From assembly GCA_963402885.1 (NCBI GenBank), contig OY727099.1, positions 11,830,001 to 11,894,000 on the forward strand: 64,000 nucleotides of DNA. Reading direction: 5' to 3'. This DNA is from Antedon bifida. Taxonomy: Eukaryota; Echinodermata; Crinoidea; Comatulida; Antedonidae. Shown one piece after another: positions 29,101-40,200 of the stretch. Numbering within the stretch: the stretch's first letter is position 1; every line of letters starts with the position of its first letter. Under the pieces are notes generated by a model. The model was not told where the DNA came from. It did no database searches and was given only the letters and a program-made list of their open reading frames with translations. Made by a program: the position numbers and the translations under genes.

Positions 29101-31455
29101 GTTAATTAAATGAACTTAACGTTTTTTACAGATTTCCATAAACTGTTTTAGTCAGGTGATCACAGTTGATCTTCTTCCAAATGGTTCACAGGTGCCGGTT
29201 ACAAACAAGGTAAGAAATTACTTTTATTTCTGTATTTATAATTTTTTTACTATTTGTAAATCATACACGGTATATGTTCATCATTAAGCTCTGTCTACAC
29301 TATCTAACTAGTGTGATGTGCCAAAATATGGTAGTGATATGCTTAAATATGGTAGTGATATGACGTCACCATGTCCATATATGGGCACATCACATTTTTT
29401 TTGTCACATAAAATTTGATAGTGTAGACAGAGCTTTAGTTTACAGAATTTGTTATATGTTAACGGGAAAGGGGTGTCATGAAGGGGTTCTGCTGTAGTGA
29501 TCTTTTTTTTTTCCAGAACCGACAAATGTATGTGGATTGTTATGTCCAGTACATTCTTACAACCAGTGTGTCAAAACAATTTGAGGTACGTTCTCTTTTT
29601 TCTGTAATTTTGTTTCTGTAATTATCCTGTTCCCATGTTGCATTATGGAATACTTTATTACAAGCCCAAATTGATTTAAATGTTGTGAAACACTGTACAA
29701 CCTTATTAATATAATTATTTTGTTGTTGTTTGTTTGCAGGCCTTTTCACATGGTTTTCACTTGGTGTGTGGTGGTCCCGCTTTGAAACTGTTTCAAGCAG
29801 AGGAAACCGAACTACTTGTGTGTGGTAATCCTGAGTTAGATTTCATAGCTCTAGAATCTTGTACTACATATGAAGATGGCTTCACCAGGTAGGATTATCA
29901 TTGCTCATGAATTTATAGTTGAAATGAGGTGCTTTATAATTTTTGCTTAATTTAACATATCAGTTATTTACTATATTCCAATGTTTCTTATTCAGATTTT
30001 TAATTCTCATTTATTTTATTTATACGCTTTTATTTTTCTTTAACTTTTCTGTTATTTTTGTATTTTGTGTATTGTATCTGTTCTGAGGGTCCCAAATGAT
30101 CAGCAATTGCTGGATGGATCACTCTCATTAAATATGGTTCAAATAAAATTAAAAAATAAATGGCCCTCCCCACAGAACTTTGGAAAATTTTTCTATAAGT
30201 TTCTGCTATTCTTCTATTAAAATTATGGTGAAAACATTGATTATCATCATATTTAAACAGCTTTTTTAAAAACTCACCTTTTAAAAAATATTTTCACCCT
30301 CGGTAAACCATATTCAATTCAGTTGAGATCCATATATTTTATGGCCTGTCACTCTCAATTTAATTGCTCTTTTTTATTTTATTCTTTTCATGGATTACTT
30401 TTATTTTTATGTGAAGGACATGGAGGCTTTACGCATTATGCTTTTAAAAGTCCAAATTTATTATTATTTTTATTATTACAAGTTACTAATATGCTTACAT
30501 AAAAAGGCTCAATATTGTAATGTTTTGTTATGAATTTGGTTGTATAGAGAGATAGATTCTTTATTGACAACTGGGGATAACAGTGTCTAACATGGCACAC
30601 AAATAGTAGGCGATACAAGCATTAGACTTAGATAATATTATATACATTTTTCCCCCAGACACCATCGGACTATTAAAGCTTTCTGGAGTGTTGTTCACAG
30701 CTTAGATGAAACACAGAAAAAGAAGTTGTTGAATTTTATAACTGGAAGTGACAGGGTAAGGTTTTATATCTCTATTTAGATTGAGTAAAATAATAACTAA
30801 AAATCCTGGTTTCCATACAGCAAGTAGGGCCTAGTCATTGGTATGTCTCCTATTAATTTGTCTGTGATTGAATAAACATATTGGAACAGGTGTATTTTTC
30901 ATTTTTGTTGTTGTAAATGAGTTTAAAACATATTACAAAGCAAATGTTTGTGTGCATTTCCTGAAAATATGGCAATAATAAACTGCCGATATATAAATTA
31001 ACAGGCAAAGAACAACTAAACCACCCAGTGATATGTTGAAAATAAATTGATTAATCTAGAAATTATAACGATGAGGAAATCTGTTGTCTACACTATCAAA
31101 CTAATTTGACAAAACATGTGTTATGTGTCCAAATATGGTAGCGATTGATGGTTGTGATATGACATCATCATGTCCATATATGGGCACATCACATTTTTTT
31201 GTCACAAAGTTTGATAGTGTAGACAGAGTTTAAGAATGAGAAACTGCATATATTATACATTTATTTCAGGTGCCTGTAAAGGGGTTATCAAGTCTTCCAA
31301 TAGTGATCCAGCGACATGGACCAGATAGTGACCGCCTTCCAACTGCTATGACGTGTTTTAATCGTCTGCTTCTTCCATCTTACGCTTCCAAGGACAAACT
31401 CAGAAATCGTTTAACAATTGCTCTAGAAAATGGAAAAGGCTTCGGCCTTACATAA
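23138..31455 (+). CDS. HECT E3 ubiquitin ligase with AZUL zinc finger (UBE3A/HECTD2 group)
   Basis: Exons: 23138-23280, 23518-23628, 23766-23974, 24186-24249, 24353-24856, 24976-25228, 25570-25671, 25916-26089, 26348-26547, 26895-27011, 27161-27266, 27360-27437, 27548-27751, 28083-28200, 28581-28816, 29132-29209, 29517-29585, 29740-29888, 30659-30755 and 31270-31455. They total 3198 nt, 1065 aa, with all phases consistent. An N-terminal Pro/Ser/basic region precedes an AZUL finger (Cys 140, 145, 150, 153; [15 protein letters not shown]). A long Ser-rich linker follows, then a helical region ([11 protein letters not shown]), then the HECT domain from about 700 ([41 protein letters not shown]). 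The catalytic Cys is 1033 in [12 protein letters not shown]. The enzyme takes ubiquitin from an E2 onto this Cys and transfers it to substrates. HECT sequence is closest to UBE3A, while parts of the middle recall HECTD2, so I do not choose between them. It is about 200 aa longer than human UBE3A, mainly in the Ser-rich linker. MITEs occupy several introns. Confidence 0.9.
24303..24345. repeat. MITE family A fragment
   Basis: aaagctctatcaaactttat followed by gtagcaaaaa resembles one end of family A, truncated. HECT gene intron. Confidence 0.5.
25693..25842. repeat. MITE family A copy 5
   Basis: aaagctctgtctacacgatc start and gtgtagacagcgctta end. HECT gene intron, 22 bp after the donor at 25671. 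Confidence 0.87.
26153..26318. repeat. MITE family A copy 6
   Basis: aaagctctgtctacactatc start, tagtgtagacagagctta end; near-complete inverted repeat with tgtgatgtggcc and gggcacatcaca inner arms. Flanked by TA. HECT gene intron, about 30 bp before an acceptor. Confidence 0.9.
27945..28030 (-). repeat. tRNA-derived SINE head
   Basis: The minus strand has gggttcaagtcctgtc (B-box-like), preceded by gttatgatgcttggctacc (A-box and anticodon-arm-like). It is preceded on the plus strand by an A-run and is not a foldable complete tRNA by eye. HECT gene intron. Confidence 0.5.
28921..29080. repeat. MITE family A copy 7
   Basis: actctgtctacactatcaaa start, tagtgtagacagagcttta end. HECT gene intron. 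Confidence 0.88.
29286..29437. repeat. MITE family A copy 8
   Basis: aagctctgtctacactatct start, tagtgtagacagagcttta end, flanked by TTA-like target sequence. HECT gene intron. Confidence 0.88.
30060..30165 (+). repeat. LINE-like 3' tail
   Basis: tgttctgagggtcccaaatg, tcagcaattgctggatgg and an A-rich aaataaaattaaaaaata end resemble the 3' end of a non-LTR element. HECT gene intron. Confidence 0.35.
31085..31233. repeat. MITE family A copy 9
   Basis: tgtctacactatcaaactaa start, tagtgtagacagagttta end. Lies 37 bp before the acceptor of the last HECT exon. Confidence 0.86.
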
Positions 31456-32091
31456 CTATCAGTTATAAAGTTGATGTACACATAGCATGTGGCAAATACA
31501 GGTTTATACAAGTCTTATACATTCCACTACTTATCTATTGTATATCAAATGTATGGACATTTTTTATTTATATATTAATGAAATGTATTTATTTTGTATT
31601 GATTGCAATAAAAACAGTTTATAGAAATGATTTTAAATTTGTTCTTTTGTATTGATGATTACAAATAATTGATAACAACAAAAATGTCAACAAAACTGTG
31701 AAGAAGACTTTAGCAACTCATCTATTTTTACTATCATTCGTTGAAGAAGTTTGGAAGCCCCGCCTCCACTAAAGCCTCCCTAGCTTTCTATAAAACTTAA
31801 TAACTTAATAATTCACCGTATTCGACGGGTCAGTTAAATTTCGTCAATATAATTATAAACGCGTTTATTAGTCAAACGTTACGTTGCTTCCACATTTTAG
31901 CATAGAGTATGCTACCCGCTGTTGACGCGAAAACAATGTGCTTGACGTAGTTGAGCAGACTTCACTTTCAAACGCATAACTCTCAAATGATCTGTTTACA
32001 TGCGAAACGGCGGTTCACTTAAAAATGTTTTTTGTTTGCTATTACTTTAGCTATTTATTTGAATAAAATACTTTATCTTGTATTGGTTATA
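31456..32091. other. HECT ligase 3' UTR and IRAK1BP1 upstream region
   Basis: Contains the HECT gene polyadenylation signal (31607-31612) and then a CpG-containing stretch (31810-32010). The latter probably holds the IRAK1BP1 promoter. No further gene seen. Confidence 0.5.
31607..31612 (+). terminator. Polyadenylation signal of HECT ligase gene
   Basis: AATAAA 152 bp after the stop codon, in AT-rich 3' UTR. Confidence 0.65.
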
Positions 32092-33205
32092 ATGTCGTTT
32101 AAGCCCTCCAGAGTGTATGCATCGCTTGTAGACCAGTCAAATACCCCTAGTAATAATAAAAACCAAGGTAACCCTAGGCCCAAAACGTCAACAGAAATCG
32201 AGGTGACGGCGACAGCAGAAGCCAGGCAAGTGCCGAATAGAGCCAATGTAACAGTGGTTGTCAGTAGTCGTAAAGAGGTAGCTGCTGAGGCTAAGAATAG
32301 TGTGGCAAGACGAACAGATTATATTTTTCAAGCTCTACATACATTTCAAGTAAAGGTAATAATAATGCCTAACAGTTGCATAAATACACAGTACACAAAT
32401 ACAATAAATGAAAAAAGTATTCATTTTTAATATTAAGCCTGTTTTATTACAAAATGTTTTCCTTAAAATATTTTTTTAGGAAGGAGATGTTTCAAGAACT
32501 GATTCATTACAAAGAGAGGATGGCTTGTATGTAATGACTACAGAACTTTTAGTCACATTTGTAGACATTGAGAAATGCTTAGCTGTTACTAATCTTCTGG
32601 TAGAAAAGTTAGATGATTCTGTTATTATAACTCAACCAGATTTTCACCATACACCTCACAGTGTTGAAGAACTAAGGTCAGTTATAAATACAATACAGTA
32701 AGTACATAATAATTCCAAACTCTAACCCATCTTGTTTAAGCTCACCCCAATTAGAAAGTTTCATGCAAAATAAACTGTGTGCCTCATCACTATATTTTGA
32801 TCCTCTTGAATAAATAGCTAAATTTGAAAAACATATACAGTATTTAAGAGTGTGGTACACTTTCAATCATGAATTTGTACAAAATAATTACCATTTGATA
32901 TTGAATTTAAATGTTTCTTTTTTAATATTAGAAAACAAGTTTTAATAAAGGCAGTCTCCAACTGTCGACAAAAAGCAGATAACATCGGCCTTCTCCTGGG
33001 CCAAGTCGTAGGTCAACCAAACAAAATCATAGAAGAGTATACAAAAGAATGGGAAGGACCAGAAACGGCACCTACAACTGAAAGGATAGGAAAATCATTG
33101 ACGATGCAACAAAGAATTGCAAATGCTACAGTGCATGTGAAAGCTAAGGTGAAGATTAACTTTGAGATGATGGCAAAGGAAAAAGCTAAAGCCACTACAA
33201 GGTAG
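32092..33205 (+). CDS. IRAK1BP1: IRAK1-binding protein 1-like (SIMPL domain)
   Basis: Three exons, 32092-32355, 32480-32676 and 32932-33205, give 244 aa; the human protein is about 260. Residues about 38-230 form a SIMPL/DUF541 domain, with EVTATAEARQVPNRA, SSRKEVAAEAK, LLVEKLDDSVII and PDFHHTPHSVEELR. Then come ADNIGLLLGQVVGQPNKI and EYTKEWEGPE, matching the vertebrate protein in order. The C-terminus is Lys-rich. IRAK1BP1 binds IRAK1 and modulates NF-kB signalling in vertebrates; whether it does so here is inference. The start ATG at 32092 gives MSFKPSRVYASL, which fits the family. The open frame extends 60 nt upstream but without an ATG. It begins 637 bp after the HECT stop, on the same strand. 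Confidence 0.88.
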
Positions 33206-33375
33206 CAAAGATATATTAGCTTTGAAGTGTGCTAACCATGTGTCTACTGGACTAACTATGATATGGGTTTACCATTAGCGTGTAACTCGGCAATTACAGG
33301 ATCGATAAACTATTTAATAATTAATAGTTTTATATTTGAAGTTAAGTTGACAGAGTCGGGAGTTACAACCCTGGC

Positions 33376-33446
33376 ACTATATCAGGATTGAACCCCAGAC
33401 TTCGTATTGGAAGACAAGCATGTTAATCACCAAGCTACAGCTCCAC
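33376..33446 (-). repeat. tRNA-derived SINE head
   Basis: Minus strand starts gtggagctgtagcttggtg, with A-box-like tagcttggtgattaacatg and B-box-like ggggttcaatcc. Arms are too mismatched for a functional tRNA by eye. It lies in the 3' flank of IRAK1BP1. Confidence 0.5.
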
Positions 33447-33510
33447 TACTTTATAAGCCACTCATTGACAAAGTACATTAAAAAGCTTGGCACTGTTCCA
33501 ATTCTCTTTT

Positions 33511-33665
33511 AAGCTTGGCTCCCACTATGATGCAACACAAGGACGTAGACGCAACACAAGCAAGTTGACCAATGAAACGCGACAGTTCGAATAATCATTT
33601 GCTTGTGATTGGTCAAATCACCTGCTTTACGTCTTTGTGTTGTGTCTCTAGTGGGAACCAAGCAG
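33511..33665. repeat. MITE family C copy 2
   Basis: Ends gcttggctcccactat and ctctagtgggaaccaagc; interior has caacacaaggacgta, cagttcgaataatc and ttgtgttg. Matches 20010-20155. Confidence 0.8.
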
Positions 33666-33793
33666 TACTAATAAATATTACTGATACTGGCCAATGTTGC
33701 CTGTAATTGTATTGTTCACTATTTGTTGTTTTAATTTTACTATCTTGGACTACTCTCTATTTATTACAGATTCTGTTGATATTTTGTGGTTCA

Positions 33794-33799
33794 AATAAA
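33794..33799 (+). terminator. Candidate IRAK1BP1 polyadenylation signal
   Basis: AATAAA about 590 bp after the stop. Two transposon fragments lie between, so an earlier variant signal is possible. Confidence 0.4.
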
Positions 33800-34489
33800 A
33801 ACCTCAAAATAGGTAGAATTTTTGTAAATAAATTGTCAATTGGTAAATAATACGGTAATATTTGTATGCATTTTGAAAATTAAATTAACGTTTTCTTTAC
33901 CTGTATTATAATTTATTATACAATATGGTATTTTTAGATTTTATATAATTTTGACCTTTTGTTGTATAAACACGAACTTAATTATTCAATAAATATTGAT
34001 TTATAATAATCTATTGGTTTTTACTACCGACGACACAACCATCCGAAATCCCCTGATTTAGTGAGGTACACTTTTCATTGTCCGTGTATTAAATAGTGGA
34101 TCAGAATTGATTGTATTATTGATTTTAAAGACGTTGTACCTGTTCATTGATGCGTTTGTAATCAGAACGATTGTGCAGGAGTTTGTTGATGAATGCACGA
34201 ATCATTCACGTATGTGTATGTACTACTGTAAAGTAAACAAATACTGTAATAATATTCAATAACTTGGGAACGTTTCATCGAAGAAAATAACACAGTTTTG
34301 TAAAGAATGTACACGTATCGGCTGTGAACATCGATTATCGTTGACGTATTTTGAAAGCGTCTCCGTTGTTTACTACAGTAGTTCAAACCTGTATACAGCC
34401 ATAGAAGCAATACAAGGAAGAGTATTATAATCCAGTGTATATGAGGAAAGTGGTTGTATGTAGCACGTAAGGAACGTATGGACACATTT

Positions 34490-34950
34490 TTGCCGAAAAT
34501 TGCTGGTGTGATCCTTTCAGTTTACCGATTCCATTTTCTATTGATAACTAGGCCTGACTTGTCGCGTTAATTTTCGCTATTTAATATTTTTGGATTTAAT
34601 TTGACTCAATATAGTTTTTCTTTTTAGTCGAAAACATTGCTGGTTTGATGTTATAGCCTACAGTGGTTTACCCTTTCCATTTATACTGTCGTTTTCTATA
34701 ACATCTGGTAACTTCGTCATGTCAATTTTTGCTATTTTATAATTTGGATTTAATTTGAATCAATATAGTTTTTCTCTTTTGACGAAAACATTGCTGGTTT
34801 GATGTTATATACCCTACAGAGTTTTACCGTTTCTATTTTATACTGACATTTTCTATTTTCTATAACATCTGGTAACTTCAACTGGTCATGTCAATTTACG
34901 CTATTTTATAAAGAGGATTTAATTTTACTTAATATCGTTTTTGTCTATTA
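34490..34950 (+). repeat. About 145-bp tandem repeat, three degenerate copies, upstream of the sulfotransferase
   Basis: Shared blocks are aaaacattgctggtttgatg, ttctataacatctggtaact, gtcaatttttgctatttta and ggatttaatttgactcaata. The array ends about 55 bp before the start codon at 35004, so it covers the likely promoter or 5' UTR. Confidence 0.8.
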
Positions 34951-35003
34951 AAATTAATACGCATTGATCTGAATTTGGTCTAGAAGCTTCTATTCAATTA
35001 ACA

Positions 35004-36251
35004 ATGAAATCGACAAGGTATTCGTATTTTTCCATCTCGATTGTAGCCGTGTTTATATTTATTCTAATAAGAGCACCGTACGAGAATAATACAGTGGACA
35101 ATAGCAGTCATTATTTCGCTAAACCGCTCCATAGGAGTTTTGTAGCAATGAGTGGACGCTTATTTTCTAAAAATAAATTTGATCCGATGAATTTACAGCA
35201 AAATTCCAGTGTAAATGCTAGAAAGCATACAGGTATACACATCCTGGCTATTGGACGAACAGGTTCGTCTTTCTTGGGTCAAATTATAGCACAGCATCCT
35301 CAGGTATTTTACATGTTTGAACCCGGTCGTATACTTGATAATCTACGGAAGACACCAGATCAGAAAATTTATAAGAATACAAAGAATTTAGTTAACTATG
35401 TCGATATGATCACCTCTATATACCATTGTAGATTTGATAATATGAAGTCGTACTTGAAAGCAATTATGCAACTTTCTTTAACGTCGAGACTACAAGAAAT
35501 TCCAGATTTAACAGAGAAAAATCTTTGTAGGCCCACCAGAGGAGTGTCTCACCGCAAGCAAAATGAGTCTTCATCTACAGAATGTGAACCTGTCAGCCGT
35601 GAATTGACGCACAAATGTCAAAATAAAACGTTTACAGTCATCAAAACTATTCGAATTCATAACATCACAAACTTTACCAAATTAGTGAACGACGATGATG
35701 TTGATTTTAAAATATTACATCTAATACGAGATCCACGAGGCATGATTTTGTCAAATCTTAGAGCTTGGCATAGAGATGTGATTCACGCAATGAACGAAGA
35801 ACACCGTTCTCTTTTTGATGCCAACGACTTGCCTTCAGAACTTTACGAGTATTTAAACAATTGGTGTAAAGATTGGATAGAAAATGCCAATTTTGGATAT
35901 TCCGAGATTCCATCATCACAATACATGTCAGTCAGATACGAAGATATATCACTTTCTCCAATAAAATCAGCAACAAAGATATATGCAAAACTTGGCTTAG
36001 GTGCTCTTACAAGTGAAATCATTGAATGGATTAATTACAGCACATCCGGGTATAAAGGTGGTTCGTATGCTCTTTCTCGAAATTCTACTTTGAATGCTGA
36101 GAAATGGCGTCAAAGTATGACGTATGAACTTGCTAAACGAATACAAGAAATGGACAATTGTGGAAAGTATATGGATGTTTTCGGTTACAAAAAGGTTAAA
36201 AGTCCCGAGGAATTACATGATTCGAGTTTTTCATTGATTGGAAAATATTAG
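35004..36251 (+). CDS. Intronless Golgi carbohydrate sulfotransferase, 415 aa
   Basis: Type II membrane protein layout: short N-terminus, a membrane segment at about residues 7-22 (FSISIVAVFIFILI), a stem, then the catalytic domain. The 5'-phosphosulfate loop is GRTGSSF (84-90). The 3'-phosphate-binding motif is IRDPRGMILSNLRAW, with RDPRG at 242-246. Both bind PAPS, the sulfate donor. Several N-glycosylation sequons occur (for example NSS, NKT, NIT). This arrangement fits the carbohydrate 6-O-sulfotransferase group (CHST1/3/5-like), which sulfates galactose, GlcNAc or GalNAc in the Golgi. The substrate cannot be told from sequence. The single-exon frame is typical of several members of this group. 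It lies 1.8 kb after IRAK1BP1 and 1 kb before the satellite array. Confidence 0.9.
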   Translation: MKSTRYSYFSISIVAVFIFILIRAPYENNTVDNSSHYFAKPLHRSFVAMSGRLFSKNKFDPMNLQQNSSVNARKHTGIHILAIGRTGSSFLGQIIAQHPQVFYMFEPGRILDNLRKTPDQKIYKNTKNLVNYVDMITSIYHCRFDNMKSYLKAIMQLSLTSRLQEIPDLTEKNLCRPTRGVSHRKQNESSSTECEPVSRELTHKCQNKTFTVIKTIRIHNITNFTKLVNDDDVDFKILHLIRDPRGMILSNLRAWHRDVIHAMNEEHRSLFDANDLPSELYEYLNNWCKDWIENANFGYSEIPSSQYMSVRYEDISLSPIKSATKIYAKLGLGALTSEIIEWINYSTSGYKGGSYALSRNSTLNAEKWRQSMTYELAKRIQEMDNCGKYMDVFGYKKVKSPEELHDSSFSLIGKY

Positions 36252-37283
36252 AAATCTTCGTTCAAAGCGTAACCATATAAAAATAATACAGGTTTTAGCA
36301 GAACTTCGGGGGAAATACAACTAGGAGATGTCTTTAAAGTACTTTCTTTAGTAATATGCCATTAACGTAACCGTCAATGGATTTTCGACGAAATGTTTGC
36401 TACATAATTAATAATATTATACTGCAAAAAATCTGTAAAATAGGCCTAATTGATATTTAGTTAGATAGGCTAGTTCATCCCTGTAGAACGCAACAACTGA
36501 TAGGTTACATTTTTTGAAACAAATGTTTTATCTCAAATTGTATAACCAGGGAAAGTCACACGCGATTAATTACACGTGTAAATTATAACTGAGGCAACAA
36601 TAATACCATTGTATATGATTATAAAAATAACGCAAGTGAGTTTATCAAAACAATCACAGGTGTGACAGTTCGGATGATCCGACTCACCTCGTGATTTGTC
36701 AAATTACTTTCAACGCGCTTAGTCCCTCAGTTGAGTTAAATTGGCCAGTGATTTGCTTTTATAAATGTTTTTATCAGGTTCATTAAAATTAGATAATACT
36801 GGACGTGTTTGTGTGTTTTTTTTTAATGAAAAATGCTTGTGAACAATGACGTGACAGCAGGACAGCAGACGATCGAGCGTATAGTACACTCTTGACCAAT
36901 CACAATTGACAGTTCGGGATACGATGTTCATGTGATTATACGAAAGCATATCATTGGTGCGCGCAAAAGCAGCAAGAAGAATAAAGCACGTGTGATAATG
37001 AAGTGTTGGAGCTATATTGTGTACTTCGTTTATTGATAACTGAGAGCTATCAGTGTGTATCATCCTCGTATATAATTGTTTCTTAGTTGTAATAAAGATC
37101 ACATTATTATAACATCTAGCATGTTATTATAATATATAAATTTATAGGTACCAAAACTAATATTTTTATTTAAAAAAAAATTCGATAAGTATTTTAATAA
37201 CACTAAAACAACATTCCTAATATAACAAATGATATGTAGTACTACTAAATCAATGTCTAATTGCATAGGACTATGTGTACAGT
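36252..37283. other. Sulfotransferase 3' flank
   Basis: AT-rich. 36600-36960 carries degenerate pieces resembling family C MITEs (cagttcgg, ccaatcacaattgacagttc). A candidate AATAAA is at 37091-37096. A 127-codon antisense open frame (36719-37102) has no recognisable domain and overlaps the repeat pieces, so it is not called. Confidence 0.45.
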
Positions 37284-37286
37284 ATT

Positions 37287-40200
37287 ATGATCAGTGTAGT
37301 CAGAATTTGATAACTGAGCACGCATCTTTTAATATCTACCTCATCAATAATTAGCATTGATATCATATATCACATTGTTGGATATGATCAGTGTAGTCAT
37401 AATTTGATAACTGAGCACGCATCTTTTAATATCTAATATCTACCTCATCAATAATTATTATTAATAATCTATATCACATTGTTGGATATGATCAGTGTAG
37501 TCATAATTTGATAACTGAGCACGCATCTTTTAATATCTACCTCATCAATAAGTAATATTAATAATCTATATCACATTGTTCGATATGATCAGTGTAGTCA
37601 TAATTTGATAACTGAGCATGCATCTTTTAATATCTACCTTATCAATGACTATTAATAATATCCTATATCACAATGTTGGATATGATCAGTGTAGTCAGAA
37701 TTTGATAACTGAGCACGCATCTTTTAATATCTACCTCATTAATAATTATTATTAATAATCTATATCACATTGTTCGATATGATCAGTGTAGTCATAATTT
37801 GATAACTGAGCACGCATCTTTTAATATCTACATCATCAATAATTATTATTAATAATCTATATCACATTGTTCGATATGATCAGTGTAGTCAGAATTTGAT
37901 AACTGAGCACGCATCTTTTAATATCTACCTCATCAATAATTATTATTAATAATCTATATCACATTGTTGAATATGATCAGTGTAGTCAGAATGTGATAAC
38001 TGAGCACGCATCTTTTAATATCTACCTCATCAATAATTATTATTAATAATCTATATCACATTGTTCGATATGATCAGTGTAGTCAGAATTTGATAACTGA
38101 GCACGCATCTTTTAATATCTACATCATCAATAATTATTATTAATAATCTATATCACATTGTTCGATATGATCAGTGTAGTCAGAATTTGATAACTGAGCA
38201 CGCATCTTTTAATATCTACCCCATCAATAATTATTATTGATAATCTATATCACATTGTTCGATATGATCAGTGTAGTCATAATTTGATAAATGAGCACGC
38301 ATCTTTTAATATCTACCTCATCAATAATTAATATTAATAATCTATATCACATTGTTGGATATGATCAGTGTAGTCATAATTTGATAACTGAGCACGCATC
38401 TTTTAATATCTACCTCATCCATAATTATTATTAATAATCTATATCACATTGTTGGATATGATCAGTGTAGTCATAATTTGATAACTGAGCACGCATCGTT
38501 TAATATCTACCTTATCAATAATTATTATTAATAATCTATATCTCATTGTTCGATATGATCAGTGTAGTCAGAATTTGATAACTGAGCACACATCTTTTAA
38601 TATCTACCTCATCAATAATTATTATTAATAATCTATATCACATTGTTCGATATGATCAGTGTAGTCAGAATTTGATAACTGAGCACGCATCTTTTAATAT
38701 CTACCTCATCAATAATTAGCATTGATATCATATATCACATTGTTGGATATGATCAGTGTAGTCATAATTTGATAACTGAGCACGCATCTTTTAATATCTA
38801 CCTCATCAATATTTAATATTAATAATCTATATCACATTGTTGGATATGATCAGTGTAGTCAGAATTTGATAACTGAGCACGCATCTTTTAATATCTACCT
38901 AATCAATAATTAGCATTGATATCATATATCACATTGTTGGATATGATCAGTGTAGTCATAATTTGATAACTGAGCAAGCATCTTTTAATATCTACCTCAT
39001 CAATAATTATTATTAATAATCTATATCACATTGTTGGATATGATCAGTGTAGTCATAATTTGATAACTGAGCACGCATCTTTTAATATCTACCTCATCAA
39101 TAATTATTATTAATAATCTATATCTCATTGTTCGATATGATCAGTGTAGTCAGAATTTGATAACTGAGCACGCATCTTTTAATATCTACCTCATCAATAA
39201 TTATTATTAATAATCTATATCACATTGTTCGATATGATCAGTGTAGTCAGAATTTGATAACTGAGCACGCATCTTTTAATATCTACCTCATCAATAATTA
39301 TTATTAATAATCTATATCACATTGTTCGATATGATCAGTGTAGTCAGAATTTGATAACTGAGCACGCATCTTTTAATATCTACATCATCAATAATTATTA
39401 TTAATAATCTATATCACATTGTTCGATATGATCAGTGTAGTCAGAATTTGATAACTGAGCACGCATCTTTTAATATCTACCTCATCAATAATTAGCATTG
39501 ATATCATATATCACATTGTTGGATATGATCAGTGTAGTCATAATTTGATAACTGAGCACGCATCTTTTAATATCTACCTCATCAATATTTAATATTAATA
39601 ATCTATATCACATTGTTGGATATGATCAGTGTAGTCAGAATTTGATAACTGAGCACGCATCTTTTAATATCTACCTAATCAATAATTAGCATTGATATCA
39701 TATATCACATTGTTGGATATGATCAGTGTAGTCAGAATTTGATAACTGAGCACGCATCTTTTAATATCTACCTCATCAATAATTAGCATTGATATCATAT
39801 ATCACATTGTTGGATATGATCAGTGTAGTCATAATTTGATAACTGAGCACGCATCTTTTAATATCTACCTCATCAATAATTAATATTAATAATTTATATC
39901 ACATTGTTCGATATGATCAGTGTAGTCAGAATTTGATAACTGAGCACGCATCTTTTAATATCTACCTCATCAATAATTATTATTAATAATCTATATCACA
40001 TTGTTCGATATGATCAGTGTAGTCATAATTTGATAACTGAGCACGCATCTTTTAATATCTACCTCACCAATAATTATTATTAATAATCTATATCACATTG
40101 TTCGATATGATCAGTGTAGTCATAATTTGATAACTGAGCACGCATCTTTTAATATCTACCTCATCAATAATTATTATTAATACTCTACATCACATTGTTG

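Noticed and set aside
32032-32091. Upstream extension of IRAK1BP1
   Set aside because: The frame is open but has no ATG; family members start near the ATG at 32092.
33376-33446. Functional tRNA gene
   Set aside because: A and B boxes are visible but the stems do not pair well by eye; similar heads at 18.5, 28.0 and 59.7 kb point to SINEs.
34162-34485. 107-codon minus-strand frame
   Set aside because: No recognisable domain or start context; it lies in AT-rich intergenic DNA upstream of the sulfotransferase repeats.
36719-37102. 127-codon minus-strand frame
   Set aside because: No recognisable domain, overlaps degenerate MITE pieces, and no splice partner.
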